This document shows positions 12,193 to 20,813 of a stretch of DNA of 64,000 bases, piece by piece. Below the pieces are notes generated by a model, which saw nothing but the letters and a program-made list of their open reading frames with translations, had not been told where the DNA came from and searched no databases. Numbering within the stretch: the first letter of the stretch is position 1; the number at the start of each line of letters is the position of its first letter. The DNA is from Methylobacterium pseudosasicola (lineage in GTDB: Bacteria > Pseudomonadota > Alphaproteobacteria > Rhizobiales > Beijerinckiaceae). The translations under genes were made by a program, and so were the position numbers. Where the stretch lies: the NCBI RefSeq assembly GCF_900114535.1, contig NZ_FOTK01000006.1, positions 186,001 through 250,000 on the forward strand. The letters run 5' to 3'.

Positions 12193-12436
12193 GTACTCTC
12201 GCGGGCGTAGGTTTTTCGTCCAGCCTGCACAAACGGCAGGCGAGCCGAGAGAGCAAGTCCCGTACCGCAGCCGCGGCGTTCCGGCCACAGGTTTCAACCC
12301 CGCACGAACGTCCCGCGAAAACAGTTAGGCGGGTCAGTAACAACCCGCGAATGGGCTTGCATCTGGCGTAGTTCGTGCTTCACGTTAACGAAAATCAGTG
12401 CTTGTCCATCCCGGGCGGCAACGAGGAGCAGTACCG
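12193..12436. promoter_or_regulatory. Divergent promoter region between livH and the cation-amino acid carrier
   Basis: 244 bases that must hold the starts of two divergent transcripts, both for amino-acid uptake. It is less GC-rich near 12350-12405 (TTCACGTTAACGAAAATC). I see no operator that I can name and cannot place -35/-10 boxes with confidence. Confidence 0.4.
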
Positions 12437-13717
12437 ATGTCGGGTTCACGGCTCACGACGTTGATTTTCATCGGCATGCTGCTCGGGATCGCGGTGGGCT
12501 ACGCCTGCAGCATCACCTGGCCGGATCCGCAGACCGCCAAGGAGATCGCAGGCTATATCGCGCTGGTCTCGGATATCTTCCTGCGGCTGATCAAGATGAT
12601 CATCGCGCCGCTGGTGTTCTCGACCCTGGTGGTCGGCATCGCGCATCTCGGGGATACGGCGGCGGTCGGCCGGGTCGGCGGCAAGGCGCTGCTCTGGTTC
12701 GTCGGCGCCTCGTTCTGCTCGCTGATGCTGGGCCTCGTCCTGGTCAACCTGATGCAGCCGGGTCACAACCTGAACCTGCCGCTGCCCGATGTCGGCGCCG
12801 GCACCGGCCTCAAGGCGGCGTCGCTATCGCTCAAGGAGTTCGTCACCCACCTGGTGCCCAAGAGCGCCGTGGAGGCGATGGCCAACAACGAGATCCTGCA
12901 GATCGTGGTGTTCTCGATCTTCTTCGGCGTCGCCCTGGCGGCGCTCGGCGAGAAGGGGCACTTCCTGGCCCAGGGCATCGAGGGCCTGGCCGACGTCATG
13001 CTCAAGGTGACCGGCTACGTGATGCTGTTCGCCCCCGTGGCGGTGTTCGCCGCCATCGCCGCGACGATCACCACGCAGGGGATCGGCGTCCTGGTCACCT
13101 ACGGCAAGTTCCTGATCGAGTTCTACGCCGGGCTGGCGGTGCTCTGGGCGCTCCTGATGGGCGTCGGCTTCCTGATGCTCGGGGGCAACGGCATCATGCG
13201 GCTGTTCAACCTGATCAAGGAGCCGTTCGTCCTCGCCTTCTCGACCGCGTCGAGCGAGGCCGCCTATCCGAAGATGCTGACCAATCTCGAGCAGTTCGGC
13301 GTGCCCAACCGCATCACCTCGTTCGTGCTGCCGATGGGCTACTCGTTCAACCTCGACGGCTCGATGATGTACTGCACCTTCGCGGTGATGTTCATCGCGC
13401 AGGCCTACAACATCCCGCTCACCTGGGGTCAGCAGCTCACGATGCTGTTCCTGCTGATGGTCACCTCGAAGGGCATGGCCGGCGTGCCGCGCGCCTCGCT
13501 GGTGGTGATCTCGGCGACGCTGACGCAGTTCAACATCCCCGAAGCCGGCCTGCTGCTGATCATCGGCATCGATCAGTTCCTGGATATGGGCCGCTCGGCG
13601 ACCAACGTGCTCGGCAACAGCATCGCCACCGTGGCGGTGGCCAAGTGGGAGGGCCAGCTCACAGCGACCGACCAGCGCCTCGACCATGTCGGCACGGTCC
13701 CATCGCCGGCCGAGTAG
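12437..13717 (+). CDS. Dicarboxylate/amino acid:cation symporter (DAACS family, GltP/DctA-like)
   Basis: 426-residue secondary carrier with eight or more spans. The DAACS signatures are clear: FSTASSEAAYPKML (serine-rich hairpin 1), YSFNLDGSMMYCTFAVMFIAQ (NLDG ion-binding helix), SKGMAGVPRAS (hairpin 2) and DQFLDMGRSATNVLGN. Expected substrates are glutamate, aspartate or C4-dicarboxylates with H+ or Na+. GAGGAG lies 8 bases before the ATG and fixes the start. A GltI-like binding protein follows after 31 bases, an unusual partner for a carrier that works without one. Confidence 0.92.
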   Translation: MSGSRLTTLIFIGMLLGIAVGYACSITWPDPQTAKEIAGYIALVSDIFLRLIKMIIAPLVFSTLVVGIAHLGDTAAVGRVGGKALLWFVGASFCSLMLGLVLVNLMQPGHNLNLPLPDVGAGTGLKAASLSLKEFVTHLVPKSAVEAMANNEILQIVVFSIFFGVALAALGEKGHFLAQGIEGLADVMLKVTGYVMLFAPVAVFAAIAATITTQGIGVLVTYGKFLIEFYAGLAVLWALLMGVGFLMLGGNGIMRLFNLIKEPFVLAFSTASSEAAYPKMLTNLEQFGVPNRITSFVLPMGYSFNLDGSMMYCTFAVMFIAQAYNIPLTWGQQLTMLFLLMVTSKGMAGVPRASLVVISATLTQFNIPEAGLLLIIGIDQFLDMGRSATNVLGNSIATVAVAKWEGQLTATDQRLDHVGTVPSPAE

Positions 13718-13748
13718 GGCGGCACGGGGTCACGCGGAGGACACGGGG

Positions 13749-14669
13749 ATGGCGGCGATGCGGTTCGGCTCGGTCCTGGCAGTGGTGCTCGCTTTCGCGG
13801 CGGTCCCGCGCCCCGCCGCCGCCGTCGAGGTGCTTACCGGCACCCTGAAGCGCGTGGCCGAGCGCGGCGAGATCGTGCTCGGCTACCGGGAAAGCTCGGT
13901 GCCGTTCTCCTTCGTGGAGGGCAAGCATCGGGACGGCAGCCCCCGGGCGATCGGCTACGCCATCGACCTCTGCGGCGAGATCGCCGACGACATCCAGGCG
14001 GCGATCGGCCGTAAGGTGACCGTCCGCTACGCGCCGGTCACCGCCGAGACCCGCATCCCGGCCCTGACCTCGGGCAAGATCGACCTCGAATGCGGTTCGA
14101 CCACCGCCAATGCCGAGCGGCGCCGGAGCGTCGCCTTCTCGCCGGTGGACTACATCAGCGCGACGCAGCTGCTGGTGAAGAAGGAATCCGGCATCGCCTC
14201 CTACCGGGATCTCGCCGGTAAGACCGTCGTGGTCACCGCCGGCACCACCAACGAGAAGGCGGTGCGCGACCTCCTGGCCAAGCTCAAGATCCAGGCGCAG
14301 GTGGTGACCGCCCCCGACCACGCGGCGTCCTACGCGATGGTGAAGGCCGGCCAGGCGGACGCCTTCGCCACCGACGACGTGCTGCTCTACGGGCTGATCG
14401 CCACCGACGGCCAGGACGGGGCGAACTACACGGTGCTGCCCGACAAGCTCTCCTACGAGCCCTACGGGATCATGTTCCGCAAGGACGATCCCGAGCTCGC
14501 CGGGATCGTGGCCCAGACCTTCACCCGGCTCGCCGAGTCCCGCGAATTGCGCTGGACCTACGAGCGCTGGTTCCTGAAGCGCCTGCCCAACGGCGAGCGC
14601 CTCGACATCCCGATGTCGAACGATCTGCGGACGAGCTTTCAGCTGATGGGCCTCGACGCGCAGGAATGA
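13749..14669 (+). CDS. GltI-like amino acid binding protein paired with the carrier gene
   Basis: 306-residue family 3 solute-binding protein with a signal peptide (cleavage near AAAVEV). It shares blocks with GltI at 5289: LTGTLKRV, GYRESSVPFSF, DLECGSTTANAERR, KTVVVTAGTTN and YEPYGIMFRKDD. It is therefore a glutamate/aspartate-type receptor paralogue. GGAGG sits 8 bases before the ATG at 13749. It has no permease or ATPase of its own nearby and could share the gltJKL machinery 9 kb away, or act as a sensor. Confidence 0.88.
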   Translation: MAAMRFGSVLAVVLAFAAVPRPAAAVEVLTGTLKRVAERGEIVLGYRESSVPFSFVEGKHRDGSPRAIGYAIDLCGEIADDIQAAIGRKVTVRYAPVTAETRIPALTSGKIDLECGSTTANAERRRSVAFSPVDYISATQLLVKKESGIASYRDLAGKTVVVTAGTTNEKAVRDLLAKLKIQAQVVTAPDHAASYAMVKAGQADAFATDDVLLYGLIATDGQDGANYTVLPDKLSYEPYGIMFRKDDPELAGIVAQTFTRLAESRELRWTYERWFLKRLPNGERLDIPMSNDLRTSFQLMGLDAQE

Positions 14670-14773
14670 TCGGTTCGGACCACCGGACGATGCCTCGCTT
14701 TCGCCCAACCGGTGGATGAGGAAGGGATCGCGTTTCCCTTCGTCCTCCTCGGCCGCGAGCGTGCCCCCGTCCC

Positions 14774-15448
14774 ATGCCGATCGCCGCGCATTTCCCGAGC
14801 GCTTCTGCGCTCCTCCTGGCCGCCGGCCTCGGCTGCGCCGCCACAGCGGCTTCGGCCCATCCGCATGTCTGGGTCACCGCGAAGGCGCAGCTCGTCTACG
14901 ACGGCGGCAAGCTCGTCGGCGTCCGCGACACCTGGAGCTTCGATCCCGAGTACACGGCCTTCGTCACGCAGGGGCTCGACGCCAACAAGGACGGCACGCT
15001 CTCGCCCGACGAGCTGGCCGGGCTCGCGGCCGAGAACACCGCGAACCTCGCCGAATTCGGCTACTTCACGAAGCTGAAGGTCGGCGGCAAGGAGCAGGCC
15101 TTCGCAGACCCGAAGGAGCCGGCGATGCGCCTGGAGGGCAAGGCCCTGGTCATGAGCTTCCTGCTGCCGCTCAAGGCGCCGGTCCAGCAGGGAAGGGGCG
15201 TCGCCGCCCTGGAAGTCTACGATCCGACCTACTTCGTGTCCTTCTCCCTCGCGGAGGGGCCTGACGCGGCCACCCTCGCCGGCGCGCCGCAGGGCTGCGC
15301 CGCCACGATCACCCGCCCGAAGACCGAGCAGCCCAAGACAGCCGAGGCCGGCTCGCCGGGCATGACCGAGGCGTTCTTCGAGGCGCTCACCGCCGCCTCG
15401 TCCTACGGCGTCCAGTTCGCCAGCCGGATCCTGGTCGCGTGTCCGTAG
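14774..15448 (+). CDS. DUF1007 periplasmic protein linked to nickel/cobalt transport
   Basis: 224 residues with a signal peptide (cleavage near ASAHP); the mature protein starts HPHVW, giving N-terminal histidines that could bind metal, as is usual for DUF1007 proteins. DWSFD-like DTWSFDPEYTAF and an EF-hand-like DANKDGTLSPDEL loop follow. It overlaps the NicO-family transporter gene by 10 bases. Known neighbourhoods link DUF1007 with NicO/RcnA-type transporters; the exact role is unknown. Confidence 0.85.
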   Translation: MPIAAHFPSASALLLAAGLGCAATAASAHPHVWVTAKAQLVYDGGKLVGVRDTWSFDPEYTAFVTQGLDANKDGTLSPDELAGLAAENTANLAEFGYFTKLKVGGKEQAFADPKEPAMRLEGKALVMSFLLPLKAPVQQGRGVAALEVYDPTYFVSFSLAEGPDAATLAGAPQGCAATITRPKTEQPKTAEAGSPGMTEAFFEALTAASSYGVQFASRILVACP

Positions 15449-16449
15449 GGATCGGCCTCGACGCGCCGCCCCGGCCGGAGCGGCTTAGGCTGCGGCTCGG
15501 GCTCCGGCTGGGGCTCATGGCCGGCGCCGTGGTGCTGGCCGTGCTGGTGGTCGCCGGGCTGGCCTGGCTGATCGCCCCCGGAATCGCCGCGCCGCCCGCG
15601 CGCTCGCCGTTCGGCATCGGTTTTCGCGAAGCAGCCCCGGCCGCGACCGGCCTCGGCGGCGTGATCCTGGCGCTCCAGGCGAGCTTTTCGCGCAGCCTCA
15701 ACGCCGCCGTCGTGGCGCTGAAGGGCGGCGGAGATTGGGGGCCGCTGGTCGGGCTCGCCTTCGCGTATGGCGTCTTCCACGCCGCCGGCCCCGGCCACGG
15801 CAAGGCGGTGATCGCCGGCTACATCCTGGCGGGAGAGCGGGCCTTGCGCCGGGGCTGCGGCTTGAGCATCTGCGCGGCCCTGCTCCAGACGCTGGTCGCC
15901 GGGGCGATCGTCGGAATCGGCACCGTGGTGCTGAACGCCACCGCCGCGAGCGTGACCCGCGCCGGAACCGCGATCGAGACCGCGAGCTTCGCCCTCGTCG
16001 CCCTGATCGGGCTGGCGCTGACCTGGCGCAAGGCCGGCCGGCTCGCGCAACTGGGCACGGCCTCGGCCTGCGGCCCCGGATGCGCCCACCTGCCTGATGC
16101 CCGGGCCCTCGACGCCCTGGAGACCTGGCGCGCGCGTGCCGGCGTGGTCCTGGCGGCGGGTTCGCGTCCCTGCTCCGGAGCAGTGCTCGTTCTGGTGTTC
16201 GCGGTCTCGCAGCATGTGCCGGGGGCGGGGATCCTGGCGGTGCTGGCGATGGCGCTTGGCACGGCGCTGACCACCACGGCGCTGGCCTGCCTCGCGGTCT
16301 TCGCCAAGCGCGCGGCCCTGCGCCTCGCCGGCGGCCGCGGCCAAGCGGGCCTGCTGGCGATCGGCGGCCTGGAACTGGTGGCCGCCGCCTTCGTGCTGGT
16401 GCTGGGCCTGGCGATGCTATCCGGCCTGGCGCTCGGCCTCGGCGGCTGA
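15439..16449 (+). CDS. NicO/RcnA-family nickel/cobalt transporter
   Basis: 336-residue membrane protein with about seven spans. The NicO signature is HAAGPGHGKAV (near residue 115), with a second block SRPCSGAVLVLVFA. A GTG start inside the preceding DUF1007 gene fits translational coupling. An intracellular His-rich loop, seen in some RcnA proteins, is absent; the loop here has GCAHLPD. Direction of transport (uptake or efflux) cannot be told from the sequence. Two strong hairpins follow its stop. Confidence 0.87.
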   Translation: MSVGIGLDAPPRPERLRLRLGLRLGLMAGAVVLAVLVVAGLAWLIAPGIAAPPARSPFGIGFREAAPAATGLGGVILALQASFSRSLNAAVVALKGGGDWGPLVGLAFAYGVFHAAGPGHGKAVIAGYILAGERALRRGCGLSICAALLQTLVAGAIVGIGTVVLNATAASVTRAGTAIETASFALVALIGLALTWRKAGRLAQLGTASACGPGCAHLPDARALDALETWRARAGVVLAAGSRPCSGAVLVLVFAVSQHVPGAGILAVLAMALGTALTTTALACLAVFAKRAALRLAGGRGQAGLLAIGGLELVAAAFVLVLGLAMLSGLALGLGG

Positions 16450-16459
16450 AATCCGGATT

Positions 16460-16501
16460 CAAAAGGCCGAGGCCTTTTGCGGGTCCAGGGCGGCGCCCTG
16501 G
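16460..16501 (+). terminator. Double hairpin after the NicO gene
   Basis: CAAAAGGCC-GA-GGCCTTTTG (16460-16479) is directly followed by CCAGGGC-GGC-GCCCTGG (16485-16501). Stems are perfect. The layout resembles the element after recA (37898 onward): a first hairpin, GGGT, then a second arm and TCGG. It probably serves as the transcript end for the DUF1007-NicO pair. Confidence 0.55.
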
Positions 16502-16584
16502 TATCTCGGGGCCGGACGCGAAATCGCGTCTCGCCAACGGGACTTGCGCGTGTCACGCTGCAATCTTGAGGCGGAGGAGCGCGG

Positions 16585-17301
16585 ATGCACGCCGACTTCC
16601 AGACGATCCTGAACTGGCGCCTGCTCGCCGGATCGCATCCCTTCCCGGGCCCCGATGGCGGGACCTGCATCAATGAGGCGGCAATCGTGGCCGCGGGGCT
16701 GCCTTACAAGGCGATCCGCTCCAGCGCCGATTGCCCGCCCTGCTTCTCCCGGCCGATCGCGGCCTACGCCCTCGGGCTCAACGACGCCATGCCGGACGAG
16801 GCCCGGCCGCAGCTGATCGCCTTCGTGCTGCGGCTCTCGGGCAGCGCCGACCGGCCGGCCGTGGAGGCCGCCCGGACCCATCGCCTCGCCCTGGAGAGCA
16901 TCCGGCAGATCCTGGCACCGCTCTGCAGCCGCGCCGGCATGGATGAGCATGCCGAGGCCTGCGCCGGGGCGCCCGATTTGCCCCTGGCGTTGGCGGCGGC
17001 GCGCTCGGCAGAGTGGCAGGGCGGCGCGCTCGCCCAGGAGGCGGCCCGGGCGCGGCGCTGGCGGGATGGCGCGCTGCAATCCGCGGTCGCCCGCACGGCG
17101 ACGGCGGCCCAGCGCGCCGCCGAGGATGCCCGCTGCGCCGCCGAAATCGCCGAGGGCGCGGCCCCGTTCGTGCCCGACACCTGGGCGCGGGCCTGCGCGA
17201 TCCTCGACAGGGCGCTCACGATCGGCCGGCAGGCGCCCGCGATCGATTTGCCCGACGCCCGCGCACGCCTCGATGCCGCCCGGGGCAGGGTGCCGGCCTG
17301 A
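16585..17301 (+). CDS. Conserved-looking hypothetical protein, unknown function
   Basis: 238 residues, soluble. The first 90 residues look like a domain: NWRLLAGSHPFPG, GGTCINEAA, SSADCPPCFSRPIAAYAL, LNDAMPDEARPQLIAF, with three cysteines (C in GGTC, and CPPC). The rest is an Ala/Arg-rich helical segment likely to be a coiled coil, common in high-GC genomes. A GGCGGAGGAG sequence precedes the ATG. Its stop abuts the stop of the phosphatase gene on the other strand. I do not know the family's function. Confidence 0.65.
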   Translation: MHADFQTILNWRLLAGSHPFPGPDGGTCINEAAIVAAGLPYKAIRSSADCPPCFSRPIAAYALGLNDAMPDEARPQLIAFVLRLSGSADRPAVEAARTHRLALESIRQILAPLCSRAGMDEHAEACAGAPDLPLALAAARSAEWQGGALAQEAARARRWRDGALQSAVARTATAAQRAAEDARCAAEIAEGAAPFVPDTWARACAILDRALTIGRQAPAIDLPDARARLDAARGRVPA

Positions 17302-17889
17302 TCAGGCCAGGGCGGGCTCGGCGGCGAGATCCAGCTCGATGGAGGCGCAGTTCTCAAGGAACGTGCCGGTGAGATGATAGAAGAACGTCCCGTGGCCGAC
17401 CACCGCGATGGTCGTCTCGGAGCGCGCCCGCAGCCAGTCCCGGAACCCGGCGACGCGGGCGTCGAACAGGTGGCGCGGCTCCACCGGGTAGCCGCCGACC
17501 TCGCAGCCGGGCTCGGCGTGCCACCACACCTCCGGCAGGTGCCCGACATCGAGATGCGGAAACTCGGCGGCGATCTCGGAAGCCGCCCGGCCGACATCAC
17601 AGCTGCTCTCCTGGCATTCCCGGTGCAGCACCTCGACCAGCACCCGCGGCTGGCTCGGGTGGTCGCCGAATACGATCGCGGCGGTCTCGATCGCCCGGGT
17701 CAGGGGCGAGACCACCACCAGTTCGAACGGGATGTCCTTCAGGCGCTCCCGCGCCTCCCGGGCCTGAGCCTGGCCCCGGGGGGTCAGCCGGGCGTCGAGG
17801 AGGCCGGGATCGCCGCCGCCCAGCCGGTGGGCGGCGTTGAAGGTCGATTCCCCGTGGCGGAGGCAGATGATGCGGGTGGTCTCGGGCAT
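17302..17889 (-). CDS. Histidine phosphatase family protein
   Basis: 195 residues with the phosphoglycerate-mutase-like fold: the catalytic LRHGES (His at residue 11), a second SPLTRAIETA block and the late VVGHGTFFYH histidine, with a CxE-like ECQES stretch between. It should form a phospho-histidine intermediate; the substrate is unknown (a small phosphoester). It lies 38 bases after gloA on the same strand and may be co-transcribed. Phosphoglycerate mutase itself is less likely because the protein is short and lacks the mutase-specific insertions. Confidence 0.85.
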   Translation of the reverse strand: MPETTRIICLRHGESTFNAAHRLGGGDPGLLDARLTPRGQAQAREARERLKDIPFELVVVSPLTRAIETAAIVFGDHPSQPRVLVEVLHRECQESSCDVGRAASEIAAEFPHLDVGHLPEVWWHAEPGCEVGGYPVEPRHLFDARVAGFRDWLRARSETTIAVVGHGTFFYHLTGTFLENCASIELDLAAEPALA

Positions 17890-17927
17890 GAGGCTCGGCT
17901 GTGTTTCGTGTCGGAAGGGCGGAACGC

Positions 17928-18323
17928 TCAGGCGAAGCGGCCGCCGCGCTGGATGACCTCGATCTTGTAGCCGTCCGGATCCGTGGCGAAGAAGAACCGG
18001 GCCAGCACGGTGTCGCCGTGCTTCAGGGTCTTCACGTCGGTGGCTGTGAAGCCTTCGCGGACGTGGCGGGCATGCTCGGCCTCCACGTCGTCGACCACCA
18101 CGGCGATGTGGCCGTAGCCGTCGCCGAGATCGTAGGGCTTGTCGCGGCTCTTGTTCACCGTGAGCTCGAGCTCGAACGGCGATGCCGGATCGCGCAGGTA
18201 GATCAGGGTGAAATCGTCGAAGTCGTAGCGGTCGGCGACTTCGAAACCGAAGGCGCGGGCGTAGTAATCCCGCGCGCGCTCTTCGTCGCGAACGCGGATC
18301 ATGGCGTGGACGGGCTTGGACAT
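17928..18323 (-). CDS. gloA: Lactoylglutathione lyase (glyoxalase I)
   Basis: 131-residue VOC-fold enzyme that isomerises the methylglyoxal-glutathione hemithioacetal to S-lactoylglutathione. The four metal ligands of the E. coli type are visible: His in KPVHAM, Glu in ELELTVN, His in GYGHIAV and Glu in KIEVIQ. An AGGAA site lies 8 bases before the ATG at 18323, which decides the start over an upstream in-frame ATG. It would detoxify methylglyoxal in the cytosol. Confidence 0.85.
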   Translation of the reverse strand: MSKPVHAMIRVRDEERARDYYARAFGFEVADRYDFDDFTLIYLRDPASPFELELTVNKSRDKPYDLGDGYGHIAVVVDDVEAEHARHVREGFTATDVKTLKHGDTVLARFFFATDPDGYKIEVIQRGGRFA

Positions 18324-18368
18324 TCCGGTTCCTGCGAAGAATTCGGGACGCGGCCTATGTGGCGCCAT

Positions 18369-18639
18369 GACTGCCCGGCGGAAAGGGCGGACATCCCGTC
18401 GCGGCGCTCAACCACCCTGGCACGGCCTCCAAACCTCTCTTACAAGTTGATGCTTGACGATCTGGCACAAATTATAGACATTATTCAACATAACCCGACA
18501 CGCAGCCGCAACCGGTTATGTTTTTTGATCGTTTTTCCTGCTCAAATTGGCTCTGTTGGCCTCGATTTTCTCGATCGATTACCAAAATTATTTCCATGAA
18601 ATCAAAAAACTTCTTCGTCGCGCGCGAAAGTTTCAGATT
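18369..18639. other. AT-rich intergenic region upstream of the chemotaxis receptor
   Basis: This stretch is markedly richer in A and T than the rest of the window. ATAACC (18490-18495) and GGTTAT (18514-18519) form an inverted repeat around a palindromic AACCGGTT. It likely holds the receptor promoter. No gene is seen. Confidence 0.55.
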
Positions 18640-18655
18640 TTAGGGCAGAATTAAC
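18640..18655 (+). promoter_or_regulatory. CtrA-type box (one mismatch) before the chemotaxis receptor
   Basis: TTAG-N7-TTAAC, one base away from the CtrA consensus TTAA-N7-TTAAC, 74 bases before the receptor ATG. CtrA control of motility and chemotaxis genes is well known in Alphaproteobacteria; here it is inferred from the motif only. Confidence 0.4.
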
Positions 18656-18728
18656 CAGCTCCTGGCATCCTTGACCCTGATCAGGTCCGCGATTCGGGAC
18701 CGACCTGGCCTGCCGGAACCGAACAGAC

Positions 18729-20420
18729 ATGCTGCGCCTGTCGAACCTCAAGATCATCACCAAGCTGGTGACGATCGTCTCCCTGATCGGCGTGATGGTC
18801 GGCGCCGGCGTCTGGTACGCCCAGTCGCGGATGAGCCAGATCGACGACGCCTACAGCGCGTTCATCACCAACGAAGCCGTCGCCGTCGCCGAAGGCCGCC
18901 GCCTCAACCGCTTCGTCTTCGAACTCAACTATTACGTCTATCGGATCATCGCGGAGACCGACGCGTCCCAGATCCAGGCCGCTAATGCCGGCTTCGAGGC
19001 CGCCGTGCCGAACCTGAAGGCGACGCTCACCTCGCTGCGCGAGCGCGCACCCAAATTCGCCAGCCGGATCGACGAGTTGGGGGTGCGCGTCGACCGGTTC
19101 CTGAAGGACGTGACCGAGGTGCGCCGGCTCGGCAGCAGCAACCAGAACGACCAGGCGATCGCGCTGGTCCATTCGGCGATCGACCCGACCTTCTCCGGCC
19201 TGGCGGTGGACGGCAACGCGATCGCCAACGACATCAACGCCTACATGCAGAAGGGCTCCGACGACCTGACGGTCCAGACCAACGACACCCGCTTCACCCT
19301 GATGATCTTCAGCACCGTCGGGATGCTCGCAGGCCTGATCGCGGCGGCGTTCATCGCGATAGTCGGCATCACCGGCCCGCTCAACCGCCTCGTCGCCGTC
19401 CTGCAGCGGATGGCCCGGGGCGAGATCGATGCCGAGATCGCGGAGGCCGCCCGCAAGGACGAGATCGGCGCGGTCGGCAAGGCGGTCGATGGCATCAAGG
19501 CGATGGTCGCCCGGAAGGCCGCCGAAGAGGCCGAGGTTCGTCGCCTCGCCGACGCCGCTGCCGCGGCCGAGCGGACCCGGACCATGCTGGAACTCGCCGA
19601 CGGCTTCGAGCGCGCCGTCGGCGGCATCGTCGGCTTGGTCTCGTCCTCGGCGACGGAATTGCAGGCGACGGCCCAGACCATGACGGCGAGCGCTACGCAG
19701 ACCGCCAGCCAATCGAACAATGTGGCGGCCGCCGCCGAGGAGGCCGCCGCCAATGTCGAGACCGTGGCGGCCGCCGCCGAGGAACTGGGCTCGTCCGTCC
19801 AGGAGATCGGCCGGCAGGTCCTCGGCTCGGCCAGCCTCGCGCAGGCGGCGGTCGGCGAGGCGGACCAGACCCAGCATCTGGTGCAGGCGCTGAGCCAGGC
19901 GGCCACGCGCATCGGCGACGTGGTCGCGCTGATCTCCAACATCGCCGGCCAGACCAACCTGCTGGCGCTGAACGCCACGATCGAGGCGGCCCGGGCCGGG
20001 GAGGCCGGGCGTGGCTTCGCCGTCGTGGCGTCCGAGGTGAAGGAGCTGGCGGCCCAGACCGCCAAGGCGACCGAGGAGATCAGCCAGCAGATCGGCCAGA
20101 TCCAGGGCGTGACCGGTCAGGCCGTCACGGCCATCGGGGCGATCACGGCGCGCATCCGGGAGATCGACTCGGTGGCGACCTCGATCGCCGCCGCCGTCGA
20201 GGAACAGGGCGCGGCCACCCAGGAGATCGTCCGCAACGTCGCCCAGGCGGCCACCGGCACCAACGAGGTCACGACCAATATCGCCGGCGTCGCCCAGGCT
20301 TCCGAGCAGACCGGCTCCGCCGCGAGCCAAGTGCTCGACGCGGCCGGCGAGCTGTCCCGCCAGTCGGAGCATCTCGGCGCCGAGGTCTCGCGCTTCCTCG
20401 CCACCGTGCGGGCGGCGTGA
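18729..20420 (+). CDS. Methyl-accepting chemotaxis protein
   Basis: 563-residue transmembrane receptor. Span 1 is at about residues 9-30 and span 2 at 191-214; between them is a helical periplasmic sensor of about 160 residues (four-helix-bundle type). A HAMP domain follows (about 215-267), then the cytoplasmic methylation and signalling coiled coil, with the conserved hairpin tip [20 protein letters not shown] near residue 410. The C-terminus lacks a CheR-tethering pentapeptide. It would signal through CheW/CheA to the flagellar motor. The ligand is unknown. No che genes are nearby. Confidence 0.94.
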   Translation: MLRLSNLKIITKLVTIVSLIGVMVGAGVWYAQSRMSQIDDAYSAFITNEAVAVAEGRRLNRFVFELNYYVYRIIAETDASQIQAANAGFEAAVPNLKATLTSLRERAPKFASRIDELGVRVDRFLKDVTEVRRLGSSNQNDQAIALVHSAIDPTFSGLAVDGNAIANDINAYMQKGSDDLTVQTNDTRFTLMIFSTVGMLAGLIAAAFIAIVGITGPLNRLVAVLQRMARGEIDAEIAEAARKDEIGAVGKAVDGIKAMVARKAAEEAEVRRLADAAAAAERTRTMLELADGFERAVGGIVGLVSSSATELQATAQTMTASATQTASQSNNVAAAAEEAAANVETVAAAAEELGSSVQEIGRQVLGSASLAQAAVGEADQTQHLVQALSQAATRIGDVVALISNIAGQTNLLALNATIEAARAGEAGRGFAVVASEVKELAAQTAKATEEISQQIGQIQGVTGQAVTAIGAITARIREIDSVATSIAAAVEEQGAATQEIVRNVAQAATGTNEVTTNIAGVAQASEQTGSAASQVLDAAGELSRQSEHLGAEVSRFLATVRAA

Positions 20421-20504
20421 GCCGAGCGGCCCTTACGAGGGCCCGGCTGGCTTTCAGAGCATGGATGGCGTTCGGCGGTAAGCGCTCGATAAACCGCGCG
20501 TTTT

Positions 20505-20760
20505 CCCCTCCCCCTTGTGGTGAGGGGTCAGGGGTGGGGGTGGTGCAGGATTGGGGGCAGCGGTGCCTTCTGAACCACCCCCACCTCCAACTCCTCCCCA
20601 CAAGGGCTACGGGCTACAGAGGTTTCGACCGTAGCCGTGATCATGCCGTGGGCGCAGAAGGCGCGGGTCCCCTCTCCCGAACGGGAGAGGGGGCGTGTCG
20701 CGGCCTACAAGAGCGCGTGTGCTTCAAACCTGTGTAGCCCGAAGCCACAAGGGGGAGGAA
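20505..20760. repeat. Intergenic palindromic repeat block
   Basis: This contains several inverted elements. CCCCTCCCCCTTGTGG (from 20505) is matched by CTCCTCCCCACAAGGG near 20592-20608. A GGTGGGGGTGG/CCACCCCCACC pair lies between them. A perfect hairpin CCCCTCTCCCG-AA-CGGGAGAGGGG is at 20669-20692, and a further CACAAGGGGGAGG lies near 20747. Such GGGGAGG/CACAAGGG units look like the mosaic repeats of Methylobacterium-type genomes. No gene is seen in 20421-20813. Confidence 0.65.
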
Positions 20761-20813
20761 AGCGTGGTCCGCTGGTACCGTCCGCACCGGGCGTGAAGTC
20801 GAAGGTCCGCTGC

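Noticed and set aside
18681..20372. A 563-codon minus-strand frame opposite the chemotaxis receptor
   Set aside because: Exact shadow of the receptor coding sequence, Gly/Arg/Asp-rich, no ribosome site or domain.
20669..20692. Perfect hairpin as a terminator for the chemotaxis receptor
   Set aside because: It is 250 bases past the stop and lies within a block of related palindromic repeats, so it is listed as part of the repeat and not as a terminator.
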